The notes: generated by a model not told the origin, from the letters alone. Shown: positions 8,627 through 17,671, numbered from the stretch's first letter. The stretch is 32,680 bases of DNA from Alphaproteobacteria bacterium (GCA_024278055.1 JAJRTY010000089.1:1-32680), one strand, 5' to 3'. Made by a program: numbers and translations.

Positions 8627-9014
8627 CAATGAAACCCCGACAGATGCCCCCGGCACAGAAGACAATGCCGGAATGGAGCTTGCCGACATGTCACCGGACG
8701 CAGCCGCCGATCAGGCGCAAAAAGATGACAAAGAACTTGATGGCAACAACGCATCTTCCGGCAAGCTCGGCAGGGACCTTGAGGCTGTCTATAATATCCC
8801 GGTGAATGTATCAGCTGTTCTGGGGCGCACCTATATGGATGTGAGCGAATTGCTCGCACTTGATGAGGGTAACATTTTAGAACTTGACCGCAAAGTTGGC
8901 GAAGCCATCGATATATTCGTCAACAATCGCCTTATTGCCCGTGGCGAAGTGGTGCTGGTTGAAGATCGTTTGGGCATAACCATGACGGAAATCGTCAAGG
9001 GTGAAGCAAATTAG
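8619..9014 (+). CDS. fliN: Flagellar motor switch protein FliN
   Basis: FliN forms the lower C-ring and docks the FliH-FliI export complex. The 131-residue product has an acidic, unstructured N-terminus of about 45 residues. The SpoA domain follows: AVYNIPVNVSAVLGRTYMDV, SELLALDEGNILELDRKVGE, AIDIFVNNRLIARGEVVLVE and RLGITMTEIV. Order and spacing match FliN throughout. A GGAGGAG ribosome-binding site lies 8 bases before the ATG inside the end of fliH, and the coding regions overlap by 8 bp. No FliM gene is in the window, so the rest of the switch must be encoded elsewhere. Confidence 0.95.
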   Translation: MTDNETPTDAPGTEDNAGMELADMSPDAAADQAQKDDKELDGNNASSGKLGRDLEAVYNIPVNVSAVLGRTYMDVSELLALDEGNILELDRKVGEAIDIFVNNRLIARGEVVLVEDRLGITMTEIVKGEAN

Positions 9015-9065
9015 AGGCAAAGAGGCGCTTAAAACGCGCAGCGGACCTTGTATTGGAGCAGAAGT

Positions 9066-10442
9066 ATGCGATTACTCATAGTTGGTACATTAAGCGGACA
9101 GCTTTCCACCGCCACCAAAATGGCCATGGACAAAGGTGCCAGGGTTACACAAACCCAGACGATTGAAAGCACGCTCAAAACCTTGCGGGTGGGCAAGGGC
9201 GCTGATTTGCTGATGGTTGATGTTGCCATCAACATCGCTGATCTTATTGCCCAGCTTGAAGCCGAACACATCCACGTTCCCATTGTTGCCTGCGGCATCG
9301 ATAATGATACCAGAGCCGCTGTTAACGCTATTCGCTCCGGTGCCAAGGAATATATCCCCCTGCCCCCCGATGCCGAGTTGATTGCAGCCGTCATTCAAGC
9401 TGTTGCCAATGAAAGCCACGCCTTCATTTTCCGCGATGATGCCATGGCTTCTCTTGTAGAGCTTGCCAATCAAATTGCACCGTCTGACGCCAGTATTCTG
9501 ATAACCGGAAAATCCGGTACCGGTAAAGAAGTGCTGGCCAAATATCTTCACCGTAAATCAAGGCGGGCGGACAAGCCTTTTATTTCGGTAAACTGTGCAG
9601 CCATACCGGAAAACCTGCTTGAATCTGAACTTTTTGGCCATGAAAAAGGCGCCTTCACCGGAGCCATAGCGCGGCGCATCGGAAAATTCGAAGAAGCCAA
9701 TGGCGGCACATTGTTGCTCGATGAAATCAGCGAGATGGATGTAAGCCTGCAGGCCAAACTTCTGCGCGCCATCCAGGAAAGGGTCATTGACCGCCTTGGT
9801 GGCCGCAAGCCCGTGCCCGTCGACATTCGTATTATTGCCACTTCCAACCGCAATCTGACAGAAGAAGTGAACAAAGGAAATTTCCGCGAGGATCTGCTCT
9901 ACCGCCTCAATGTGGTCAATCTGAAAATCCCCTGCCTGCGCCAGCGCCCCCGGGATATTGAAGCCCTGGCCGTTCATTTCATCAAGAAATATGCTGATTC
10001 AAACGGCCTGCCGGTACGTCCGCTTTCCGCCGAAGCCCGCCAACAGTTAACTTCAAACTCATGGCCGGGAAACGTCCGTGAACTTGAAAACACCATGCAC
10101 CGGGCAGTATTGTTGACGACCAGCGATGAAATTGGCGTGGAGGCCATCCGCTCTCCCGACGGCAATCGCCTGGAAGAAATGATCACCACCGGCAATCACG
10201 GGCCCGCCGCTCAAGCTGCAGTGGCCGCAGAAGCGATTTCGCGATCTCTCGTCGGCCGCACTGTCGCCCAGGTCGAGCAGGATCTGATTTTACAAACCCT
10301 TGATCATTGCCTTGGCAACCGAACCCACGCTGCCAATATTCTCGGCATATCCATCCGCACCTTGCGCAACAAGCTTCGGCTTTATGGCGATGGCGGCATC
10401 CCTGTACCAAATCCCGGCGAACAACGGCCCATGGCTGTTTAG
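9066..10442 (+). CDS. flbD: Sigma-54-dependent flagellar regulator FlbD
   Basis: FlbD is an NtrC-type enhancer-binding protein that activates late sigma-54 flagellar promoters and represses early ones such as fliF. The product has a degenerate receiver domain (residues 1-115): the usual N-terminal acidic pair is absent (RLLIVGTLSG) and the conserved C-terminal Lys is replaced (EYIPLPPD). The AAA+ domain follows with Walker A GKSGTGKEV, the sigma-54 contact loop GAFTGA, Walker B GGTLLLDEISEMD and the arginine-rich RPRDIEALAVHF. The Fis-type helix-turn-helix is at the C-terminus (RTHAANILGISIRTLRNKL). The ATG at 9066, with GGAG 8 bases upstream, is preferred to a TTG at 9048. The location between fliN and flhA is diagnostic. 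Its FliX partner is not in the window. Confidence 0.94.
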   Translation: MRLLIVGTLSGQLSTATKMAMDKGARVTQTQTIESTLKTLRVGKGADLLMVDVAINIADLIAQLEAEHIHVPIVACGIDNDTRAAVNAIRSGAKEYIPLPPDAELIAAVIQAVANESHAFIFRDDAMASLVELANQIAPSDASILITGKSGTGKEVLAKYLHRKSRRADKPFISVNCAAIPENLLESELFGHEKGAFTGAIARRIGKFEEANGGTLLLDEISEMDVSLQAKLLRAIQERVIDRLGGRKPVPVDIRIIATSNRNLTEEVNKGNFREDLLYRLNVVNLKIPCLRQRPRDIEALAVHFIKKYADSNGLPVRPLSAEARQQLTSNSWPGNVRELENTMHRAVLLTTSDEIGVEAIRSPDGNRLEEMITTGNHGPAAQAAVAAEAISRSLVGRTVAQVEQDLILQTLDHCLGNRTHAANILGISIRTLRNKLRLYGDGGIPVPNPGEQRPMAV

Positions 10443-10481
10443 TGTTGCAAACCCTAAAAACAGTAGAGAACGCGTAATTTA

Positions 10482-12629
10482 ATGAGTGACGTACCTGCCA
10501 CCCCAGTTGCCCCCGCCCCGCCTGCCGCCAGCAGTGGCACCGGCATGAGCGATCTGTCCGCAGGTATGGAAAGCTGGGGGGCTAAATTCCGCCGCTCGGA
10601 CATCGGTCTCGCCCTTGGCGTTGTCGGTATTCTGGTGGTTCTCATTTTACCCATGCCGGCAGGCGTACTGGATTTCCTGCTGGCTTTTTCCATAACTCTT
10701 TCTGTGCTGGTGTTGATGACAGCGCTGTTCATCCAGACACCGCTGGAATTCAGCGCTTTTCCAACAATCCTGTTGATCACCACCATGTTGCGGCTGGCAC
10801 TCAACCTGGCTTCGACCCGGTTGATCCTCTCCAATGGACATGAAGGGCCCGGTGCCGCCGGTAATGTCATTGAAGCCTTCGGTAACTTTATTACTCAAGG
10901 CAACTTTATAATCGGCATCATTGTTTTTGCCATTCTGGTGATTGTCAATTTTGTCGTTATCACCAAGGGTTCGGGCCGTATTGCCGAAGTTGCCGCCCGC
11001 TTCACGCTCGATGCCATGCCCGGCAAACAGATGGCAATTGATGCGGATTTATCCGCCGGCCTGATCAGCGAAGACGCTGCACGCTCACGGCGCAAGAAGC
11101 TCGAAGATGAAAGTTCGTTCTTTGGTGCCATGGATGGTGCCTCAAAATTTGTCCGTGGCGATGCCATCGCCGGCATCCTGATTACCTTTATCAATATCAT
11201 CGCCGGCATTATCATCGGCGTTGGTCAAAAAGACATGACGTTTGCCAGTGCCGCCGAAACCTATACATTACTGACAATCGGTGATGGTCTGGTCTCGCAA
11301 ATTCCAGCTTTGATTGTTTCAATTGCCGCCGGTCTTCTGGTGTCAAAAGCCGGGGTTGAAGGTGCCGCTGACAAAGCCCTGGTCGCCCAGCTCTCCGGCT
11401 ATCCCAAGGCAATGGGCATGTCGGCGTTTTTGATGGTTGTCATGTCAACATTACCTGGCATCCCCATGGTACCGTTTTTGATACTGGCCGGACTTGCCGG
11501 TGGCCTTGCCTGGAAGGCCTCGGCAAATGCGGATAAGATTGAAGCCGACAAAGTCGTGGCGCAGGTCGCCGCCGAAGCATAACCGGCGCCAACCGAAGAA
11601 CCGATCACCACGGCCCTGCATATGGATGATCTCAGGCTTGAACTGGGTTATGGTTTGCTGCCGCTTATTAACAGCGAAGAAGGCGACCGCCTTACCGAAC
11701 AGATTAAAGCCCTGCGGCGTCAAATGGCCACTGACATGGGCTTTATCATGCCAGCAGTGCGCATACTTGATAATATGCAACTGGAAAGCAATGCATACTC
11801 AATCAAAGTCAAGGAAGTTGAAACCGGCACCGGTGAGCTCCACGTCAATCATTTCATGGCCATGGACCCCAAAGGCGGTCAGGTTGATCTGCCGGGGCAG
11901 CAAACCACCGAACCCGCATTTGGTCTGGCGGCCACCTGGATTGACGGCTCCATGCGCGATGAAGCAAGTTTCCGCGGCTACACTGTGGTTGATCCTTCAA
12001 CGGTTTTGACAACCCATCTCACCGAAATTCTGAAAACCAACATGGCCGAACTTCTGTCCTATGCCGAAGTGCAAAAACTGTTGAATGAACTGTCAGACGA
12101 ACACCAGAAACTGATTGAAGATATCGTACCGAGCCAGATCAGCGTCAGCGGCATCCAGCGCGTTTTGCAGGCCTTGTTGCTGGAGCGGGTTTCAATCCGC
12201 GATCTTGCCACCATTATGGAAGGCATTGCCGAAGCCACCAGCTTCACCCAGCATTCCACCACCATAACCGAACATGTACGCAGTCGTCTGGCACGACAGT
12301 TATGTGCCGCCAACACTCCCCCGGCAGGCTATCTCGCCATGATCACACTGACACCGGAATGGGAACAAAAATTTGCCGATGCACTCGTTGGCCAGGGCGA
12401 GGAAAGACAGTTGGCCATGGCACCGAGTGAGCTTCAGGAGTTTATTTCACTGGTCCGCGATCGCTTTGAAGAAGCCGCCGTATCAGGTGAAATGCCGGTC
12501 CTTTTGACCAGTCCGGCAATCCGCCCTTACGTTCGTCTGGTGGTCGAGCGCTTCCGCAACCAGACCACCGTGATGTCCCAAAGCGAAATCCACCCAAGTG
12601 CCAAACTCAAAACAGTTGGCGCGGTTTAA
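10482..12629 (+). pseudogene. flhA: Flagellar export gate FlhA, interrupted by an in-frame TAA at 11580-11582
   Basis: FlhA is the main membrane component of the flagellar type III export gate. Codons 1-366 encode the multi-span membrane domain, including the FHIPEP signature region ([20 protein letters not shown]) and [19 protein letters not shown]. Codon 367 is TAA. In the same frame the sequence continues PAPTEEPITTALHMDDLRLE, LGYGLLPLI and the whole cytoplasmic nonamer-forming domain to 12629. Without the stop it would be about 714 residues, a normal FlhA. The stop falls in the linker between the two domains. An ATG at 11622 could restart translation, but no Shine-Dalgarno precedes it. 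A single substitution or a sequencing error explains it; two separately made halves are possible but less likely. No flhB or fliR follows. Confidence 0.9.
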
Positions 12630-12675
12630 TTCATGCCATGCAGCTGACGGCTGAGGGTTGGTAACAAACCTGCGT

Positions 12676-13728
12676 TTAAGAACTCGGTCCATTATTAAAA
12701 CCAACCTCATCAACAAGCTCACTGGCGCGTATACGGTTTTCGGCAATTTTTGCCAGAGATGCCGTGTCCGCTTTGAACTCACCCCATGATTTTACCAGCT
12801 TTGACCATTCAACCCCTGGTTTAACCGGGTATTCAAAATTGACTTCAGCATAAATTTTTTGCGCTTTGTCACTGGCAAGGAAATTCATCAGCTTTACGGC
12901 TTCGTCTTTATTGGGCGCATGTTTGGCCAACACCATGCCGGACAGATTTACATGCGCTCCGCGATCATTGGTGTTTGGGAAAATTATCCGCACGGATCTC
13001 GCCCATTCCTTTTGCACCGGTTTTTTGTCGTTGGTCATCATCGCCCCCATATAATAAGTGTTAACGAGAGCAATATCACACTCACCTGAAAACACGGCTT
13101 TGACCTGACCGCGGTCATTTCCCGATGGTTTGCGCGCCAGGTTTGCCTTGACGCCAGCCAGCCATTTTTTGGTATAGGCTTCACCGTGCTGCACAATCAT
13201 GGAGGCAATCAGGGCGATATTATAAACATTCTGTCCGCTGCGCACACAAATCCTGCCCTTCCACTTAGGATCCGCAAGCTCTTCATAAGTGATAGCTGTC
13301 TGCTTCACCCGCTTGTTCGATGCAAAAATCACCCGCGAGCGCAACGTCAGGCCAAACCACCGGCCTTGCGGGTCACGATAGCGCGCCGGAATATTCTTTG
13401 ACAATTGCTCCGATTTCAGCGGTTGAGAAATCCCGCTGGAAACCGCATCACTCAATCTGGCGATATCAGTTGTCAGCAACACATCGGCGGGGCTGTTAAC
13501 ACCTTCAGCCTTCATCCGCTCTATCAGCCCTTTCTTGGCAAAGATCGTATTTACTTTGATGCCGGTTTTAGCTGTAAACGCTTTGAAAAGAGGTTCAACC
13601 AGATAGGGTTGCCGATAAGAATAGACGTTCACCTCACCGGCCCGGGATATTGCCGGTGATGCCAGAACTCCGGCAGCCACACTCAAAGCAAGGCCAAGCC
13701 TGATGCTACGGGAAAAACAAAAACGCAT
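12676..13728 (-). CDS. Periplasmic iron(III)-binding protein of an ABC transporter (FutA/FbpA family)
   Basis: The substrate-binding component of a ferric iron ABC importer. The 350-residue product opens with a signal peptide (about residues 1-30, ending SPAISRAGEV). Next come VNVYSYRQPYLVEPLFKAF, KTGIKVNTIFAKKGLIERMK and SPADVLLTTDIARL, then GRWFGLTLRSRVIFASNKRV and the tyrosine-containing VNTYYMGAMM. Paired tyrosines of this kind bind iron in FutA/FbpA proteins. The C-terminus ends in GFNNGPSS. No permease or ATPase gene is adjacent, so the rest of the transporter must be elsewhere. A palindrome resembling the Irr box lies about 125 bp upstream, which supports iron control. It converges on flhA with a 46-bp gap. 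Confidence 0.88.
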   Translation of the reverse strand: MRFCFSRSIRLGLALSVAAGVLASPAISRAGEVNVYSYRQPYLVEPLFKAFTAKTGIKVNTIFAKKGLIERMKAEGVNSPADVLLTTDIARLSDAVSSGISQPLKSEQLSKNIPARYRDPQGRWFGLTLRSRVIFASNKRVKQTAITYEELADPKWKGRICVRSGQNVYNIALIASMIVQHGEAYTKKWLAGVKANLARKPSGNDRGQVKAVFSGECDIALVNTYYMGAMMTNDKKPVQKEWARSVRIIFPNTNDRGAHVNLSGMVLAKHAPNKDEAVKLMNFLASDKAQKIYAEVNFEYPVKPGVEWSKLVKSWGEFKADTASLAKIAENRIRASELVDEVGFNNGPSS

Positions 13729-13852
13729 GTAAAAAATTCCTTCAAACCAATCAGATTATCTGCGACATAAGGCAACAATTTAATCGCTGTCAACTTGATT
13801 CAAGTCAAATCAGTAACATTAGAAATCTTCAAAAGTGCAATAAAAACAGTTG

Positions 13853-13869
13853 TTTAGACAAGTTCTAAA
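13853..13869. promoter_or_regulatory. Irr-box (ICE)-like palindrome upstream of the iron-binding protein gene
   Basis: TTTAGACAAGTTCTAAA is one base from the perfect palindrome TTTAGAA-N3-TTCTAAA, the iron-control element bound by Irr in rhizobia as I remember it. It lies 125 bp upstream of the ATG at 13728 in the only promoter-bearing gap for that gene. A second palindrome, ACTTGATTCAAGT (13794-13806), is nearer the start. The regulator assignment is inference. Confidence 0.5.
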
Positions 13870-13921
13870 TTACTGCTCTTTGTTTTCAGGCAGTTAGGGA
13901 ATTTCCGTGGCAAAGACGTGG

Positions 13922-14974
13922 TCAATTTGCCCCCAGGCGTTCCAACCCCTTCAAACTGGTTTCAAGCGTCTCATCCAGTGCTAACGCACGACGAAAATCC
14001 AGAATGGCCTTGTTGTTTTGACCCAGCGCCTCAAACACATGTCCACGGGTATCATACGACGCCGGGTTCGTCTGCCGCAGTCCAATAGACTTATTTGCGT
14101 CAACCAGCGCCAGATCATATTTTTTCGCCATGAGCAAAGCCCAGGCCCGGTTGTTGTAGGCAAGCGCATTTCCCGGCTGGTTTTTTATCACCACCGCCTG
14201 ATCGGCTATAGCATTTTCAAATTGTTTGAGCCGCGCATAGGCTACACCACGATTGGTACGGGCTTTCATGTTTGCAGCATCCAGTTTAATGGCGCTGGAG
14301 TAATCTGCGATTGCCGCTTCAAACCGGCCCAAAGAGAAATTTGCTTCACCACGAAAAAAGAAGGCTTCCGAATTTGATTTATCACGGGAAATTGCAATGG
14401 TCAGATCTGCAATTGCTGCCTGGTATCGACGCAATTGCAACTGAGCCACACCCCGGCCAAAACGTGCGCCCGTGGTCTTTGGTGCCAGATTTAACACCCG
14501 GGTGAGATCATCAACGATTGAGGCATAATCGCCAACAGTGGAATTGGCCAGTGCGCGATAGCTTAAAGCTGAGACAGAATCCGGCGTAATTCTAAGCGCC
14601 TGCGAACAATCGCGCACGGCAAATTTAAATCTTTTGGTATCGATATAAGCCAGGCACCTGTTGGTATAGGCGACAGCTGAACCGGGATCGAGTTCCAGAG
14701 CGTAGGTATAATCTTCCAGCGCTGCCTCAAAGCGTTTGAGACTGTGAAAGGCCGACCCCCGGTTTATCAGGGCCACGGCTCTGTTGAAGTTTGAAAGGCT
14801 GCCGGATTTCAGGGCGCGATCATAAAGCTTGATGGCTTTATCGGGATCACCATTGCGGTGGGCTTTCATTCCAGCAGTAATATCCTCCACCGGCCCGGCC
14901 CAGGCAAGCGCAGACACACTGATCACTGACGCGAAAAAAACAGCGCGGCTTAAGGATCGGGATAGATTGATCAT
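13922..14974 (-). CDS. Secreted or periplasmic TPR-repeat protein
   Basis: A 350-residue protein with a signal peptide (about 1-26, cleavage near ALAWA-GP). It is followed almost entirely by tetratricopeptide repeats, about eight or nine of 34 residues. Repeat signatures include GDPDKAIKLYDRAL, FEAALEDYTYALELDPGSAV, FKFAVRDCSQALRITPDSV, YQAAIADLTIAISRDKSN, FEAAIADYSSAIKLDAAN and NKAILDFRRALALDETLE. TPR arrays form superhelical scaffolds for protein contacts; nothing in the sequence shows the partner or an enzymatic domain. It starts 18 bp after yajQ on the same strand with AAAGG before the ATG, so the two are probably co-transcribed. Function is not recognised beyond the repeat class. Confidence 0.85.
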   Translation of the reverse strand: MINLSRSLSRAVFFASVISVSALAWAGPVEDITAGMKAHRNGDPDKAIKLYDRALKSGSLSNFNRAVALINRGSAFHSLKRFEAALEDYTYALELDPGSAVAYTNRCLAYIDTKRFKFAVRDCSQALRITPDSVSALSYRALANSTVGDYASIVDDLTRVLNLAPKTTGARFGRGVAQLQLRRYQAAIADLTIAISRDKSNSEAFFFRGEANFSLGRFEAAIADYSSAIKLDAANMKARTNRGVAYARLKQFENAIADQAVVIKNQPGNALAYNNRAWALLMAKKYDLALVDANKSIGLRQTNPASYDTRGHVFEALGQNNKAILDFRRALALDETLETSLKGLERLGAN

Positions 14975-14992
14975 TTTCGAAGACCTTTGGGA

Positions 14993-15478
14993 CTAATCCC
15001 GCATGTTAACGAATTGAAGTGGCAAATCAATATCAAGGCCTTTTACCAAAGACATTGTCGCCTGCAAATCATCACGCTTTTTACCGGTTACCCGCAAGGT
15101 GTCACCTTGAACAGCCACCTGCACCTTGAGCTTCGAAGATTTGATATCCTTGACGATACGTTTTGCCAACTCACGTTCAATTCCCTGTTGCACCTGAACA
15201 CTCTGGCGCACAGATTGACCGGCGGCAGGCTCAACTTCACCATAATCAAGAACACCTGCATCTATTTTCCGGCGGCTTAAATGTCCCTGCAACAATTCAT
15301 GCATCTGCCGCAGCTTGAGATCATCGTCGGCGAGAATAACCAGCTTTTCGTCCTGACGCTCAATTGAACAGTTTGAACCTTTAAAATCATAGCGTGTTGT
15401 CATCTCGCGCATCATATTATTGAGTGCATTGTCAACTTCAGCGAGGTCTGTTTTCGATTCTATATCAAATGTTGGCAT
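14993..15478 (-). CDS. yajQ: YajQ family nucleotide-binding protein (UPF0234)
   Basis: YajQ proteins have two ferredoxin-like domains. In Xanthomonas a member binds cyclic di-GMP, and in E. coli YajQ binds nucleotides or RNA. The protein runs MPTFDIESKTDLAEVDNALN, TTRYDFKGSNCSIE, LRQMHELLQGHLSRRKID and KRIVKDIKSSKLKVQVAVQG, and ends LPLQFVNMRD. All are family hallmarks along the full 161 residues. The ATG at 15478 is preferred to a TTG five codons upstream because YajQ proteins begin MP(S/T)FDI. A sigma-70-type promoter lies directly upstream. A link to c-di-GMP control of motility is possible but not shown here. Confidence 0.95.
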   Translation of the reverse strand: MPTFDIESKTDLAEVDNALNNMMREMTTRYDFKGSNCSIERQDEKLVILADDDLKLRQMHELLQGHLSRRKIDAGVLDYGEVEPAAGQSVRQSVQVQQGIERELAKRIVKDIKSSKLKVQVAVQGDTLRVTGKKRDDLQATMSLVKGLDIDLPLQFVNMRD

Positions 15479-15512
15479 GGGCTTTTTGCTCAAATTAGGG
15501 AAACATTGCAGT

Positions 15513-15541
15513 ATTATACCCTAATCCTGAAATGGTGACAT
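15513..15541 (-). promoter_or_regulatory. Sigma-70-type promoter of yajQ
   Basis: On the minus strand ATGTCA (15541-15536; four of six match TTGACA) is followed after exactly 17 bp by a perfect TATAAT (15518-15513). The predicted start of transcription gives a leader of about 28 nt before the yajQ ATG. Confidence 0.6.
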
Positions 15542-15582
15542 TAGAAATTTGATCAAGGTGTCTGTTTCAAAATCATCTTTTG

Positions 15583-15618
15583 CCAAAATAAAACGCCCCC
15601 GGGGACACGGGAGCGTTT
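15583..15618 (-). terminator. Terminator of the fliI-fliJ operon
   Basis: On the minus strand AAACGCTCCC pairs with GGGGGCGTTT (outer 6 bp perfect, one mismatch, then 3 G-C pairs) around an 8-nt loop. TATTTT follows. It lies about 50 bp after the fliJ stop codon and before the yajQ promoter. Confidence 0.7.
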
Positions 15619-15669
15619 CATTTTGAGACAATCAGCTGATCAACAATCAGGAAACCAGGAATGCCAATC

Positions 15670-16083
15670 CTAGAAATTCTGGCGGTGTAAATTGAGCGCG
15701 GTTTCATCCAGTTCGGATTGTTCATGCGCAAGATAATCATCATCACGGCGGCGAATATCTTTTTCCTCAATCAATTCCATCTTTTTGAGTTCGCCAAACT
15801 CTTCGGCCAGGTCATCTTGAGCTTTAACCAGTTGTGCCTTAAGCCCGTCAATGGATTCCAGCAGTTTTACCTTACGATCGCCTGCAGCTTTTGCAAACAT
15901 CGGATAGGCAAAATGCTTGACATCGGTAATGCCCGAGCGCTCCTGTTCCACTGAAATCTGCTGGTCGAGTTCTGTGATTTTGCGCTCAAAATCCGCAATC
16001 ATTACTTCAATTTCGCCAACTGCCCGACGTTTTTCGTCAACCTGAAAGCGCTGTAACCTGATTAATGTTTCTCGTGACCTCAT
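15670..16083 (-). CDS. fliJ: Flagellar export chaperone FliJ
   Basis: FliJ is a small antiparallel coiled coil that inserts in the FliI hexamer and connects it to FlhA. The 137-residue product begins MRSRETLIRLQRFQVDEKRR, the usual FliJ opening, and is almost wholly helical and charged. Two long coiled-coil stretches are at about residues 13-50 and 70-125. It follows fliI by 17 bp on the same strand. Sequence conservation in FliJ is low, so position and shape carry much of the call, but nothing argues against it. Confidence 0.85.
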   Translation of the reverse strand: MRSRETLIRLQRFQVDEKRRAVGEIEVMIADFERKITELDQQISVEQERSGITDVKHFAYPMFAKAAGDRKVKLLESIDGLKAQLVKAQDDLAEEFGELKKMELIEEKDIRRRDDDYLAHEQSELDETALNLHRQNF

Positions 16084-16100
16084 AGTTTTTACACCTGCAT

Positions 16101-17471
16101 CTAGTCTTCAGAATATTCATTGTCATTCAAAATCCGGGCCAACTCTTCATAACCCGAGCCAATTTGCGAAGTTTCATTTATCCCCTGTGACAAAAACTGT
16201 TCCAGCAGGGGGTGAAAGTGAATGGCCTCGTCCAGTTCGGGACTGCTTCCCGCACGGTACGCACCCAGTCGGATCACATCTTCCATATCATTGTAGGACG
16301 CCATCAGTTTTCGCGCCCGCGTGATCAGTGCCTGCATTTCTGCCGGCACACATCCGGGCATCGTGCGCGAAACCGATTTCAAAACATTGATCGCCGGAAA
16401 GCGCCCACGCTCGGCAATCTGCCGTTCCATAACAATATGGCCATCTAAAATGCCACGCACACTGTCTGAAATCGGCTCATTATGATCGTCCCCTTCGACC
16501 AGCACCGTAAACAGACCGGTAATCGTGCCACACCCGGCCCCCTGGCCGGCACGTTCCAGCAGACCGGGAAGTTCGGTAAACACCGTTGGGGTATAGCCTT
16601 TGGTGGTGGGGGGTTCTCCGCCAGCCAGGCCAATTTCACGCTGCGCCATGGCAAAGCGGGTGACACTGTCCATCAGACATAAGACATCTTTGTCGAGGTC
16701 GCGAAAATATTCGGCCAGCGTTAACGTCAGATAGGCAGCCTGGCGTCGCATCAATGCTGATTGATCCGATGTTGCCACCACAACAATTGAACGTTCCAGG
16801 CCTTCGGGACCCAGACCATCTTCGATAAATTCCTGGACTTCGCGTCCACGTTCACCAATCAGCCCGATAATTGATACGTCTGAGGCAGTATTGCGGGCCA
16901 GCATGGAAAACAAAACCGATTTACCCACGCCCGATCCGGCAAAAATACCCATCCGTTGCCCTTTGCAACAGGTCATAAAGGTATTGAGGCAGCGCACACC
17001 CAAATCAATAGGCCCACCGACGCGTGAGCGGGTGTGGGCTGGTGGCGGCTGATTTTTAGTCGAATAAATGGACGGGCCGGGCTGCAAGGGTCCCTTGCCG
17101 TCGATAGGTCTGCCCATGGCATCAACAACGCGACCGAGCCAGCTTATGTCGGGGCGCACGAAGGAATCAATAACCGAAACAACGGCCCGGCATCCCATTC
17201 TAACCCCTTCAAGCGGTCCAAACGGCAGGCACAGGGCCTGATTATTTCTAAAGCCGACAACTTCACATTCGACGAATTTATCTGATTGCACCTCAATCGA
17301 AACGCGTGACCCGATACTCATCACATGCAATGGCCCGCTAATTTCAACCAGCAACCCCTTCACACCGCTCACTCGGCCGTAATGTTCCAGGGTGGGAAGC
17401 GTTTCTATTTCAGAAATCAATGCCTGCACGTCATCTCTTTTCTTTATCCAATTCGTTGCCGTTAAGACCAT
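16101..17471 (-). CDS. fliI: Flagellum-specific export ATPase FliI
   Basis: FliI is the F1-beta-like ATPase of flagellar type III export, acting as a cytoplasmic hexamer. The product (about 456 residues) has an N-terminal barrel with YGRVSGVKGLLVEISG, Walker A GIFAGSGVGKSVLFSML, IGLIGERGREVQEFIEDGLG and Walker B CLMDSVTRFAMAQREI. The FliI signature LAGGEPPTTKGYTPTVFTEL and the end TRARKLMASYNDMEDVIRLG complete it. The ATG at 17471 with GAAAGG just upstream is preferred to a TTG four codons earlier. It is divergent from ctrA across a 301-bp shared regulatory region and followed by fliJ. The frame is fully open, unlike flhA, whose product it would serve. Confidence 0.96.
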   Translation of the reverse strand: MVLTATNWIKKRDDVQALISEIETLPTLEHYGRVSGVKGLLVEISGPLHVMSIGSRVSIEVQSDKFVECEVVGFRNNQALCLPFGPLEGVRMGCRAVVSVIDSFVRPDISWLGRVVDAMGRPIDGKGPLQPGPSIYSTKNQPPPAHTRSRVGGPIDLGVRCLNTFMTCCKGQRMGIFAGSGVGKSVLFSMLARNTASDVSIIGLIGERGREVQEFIEDGLGPEGLERSIVVVATSDQSALMRRQAAYLTLTLAEYFRDLDKDVLCLMDSVTRFAMAQREIGLAGGEPPTTKGYTPTVFTELPGLLERAGQGAGCGTITGLFTVLVEGDDHNEPISDSVRGILDGHIVMERQIAERGRFPAINVLKSVSRTMPGCVPAEMQALITRARKLMASYNDMEDVIRLGAYRAGSSPELDEAIHFHPLLEQFLSQGINETSQIGSGYEELARILNDNEYSED

Positions 17472-17497
17472 TGTGCCTTTCAAGGCTTTAAGGTTTC

Positions 17498-17512
17498 GTA
17501 AACATTGTTTAC
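17498..17512. promoter_or_regulatory. Perfect 15-bp palindrome 27 bp upstream of fliI
   Basis: GTAAACATTGTTTAC has 7-bp arms (GTAAACA/TGTTTAC) around one central base. It lies in the fliI leader or promoter, on the fliI side of the divergent fliI-ctrA region. The form suits a dimeric regulator. I do not recognise the protein. Confidence 0.4.
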
Positions 17513-17567
17513 TTAATCGTGGTTTTCAGAGGAAAATATATCGTCATTCACTATTAAGTGGGGAAAA

Positions 17568-17595
17568 GATTCATTTAGGACTCGCAGGGGGATTC
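17568..17595. promoter_or_regulatory. Cluster of three GANTC (CcrM) methylation sites upstream of ctrA
   Basis: GATTC (17568-17572), GACTC (17579-17583) and GATTC (17591-17595) occur within 28 bp. The outer two are part of a 10-bp direct repeat GATTCATTTA. In Caulobacter a GANTC site in the ctrA P1 promoter ties expression to DNA replication through CcrM methylation and GcrA. This position, about 180-205 bp before the ctrA ATG, suggests the same control. Confidence 0.6.
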
Positions 17596-17671
17596 ATTTA
17601 ACAAAGCGAACACGTTAAGAATTTTGTATCGAAAAATTACAACGCTTATGTTTTGTTAACTATTTCAGGTC

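Noticed and set aside
12747..12759. GGCAATTTTTGCC as another FlbD site
   Set aside because: It lies inside the coding region of the iron-binding protein and lacks the GGTAA part of the core.
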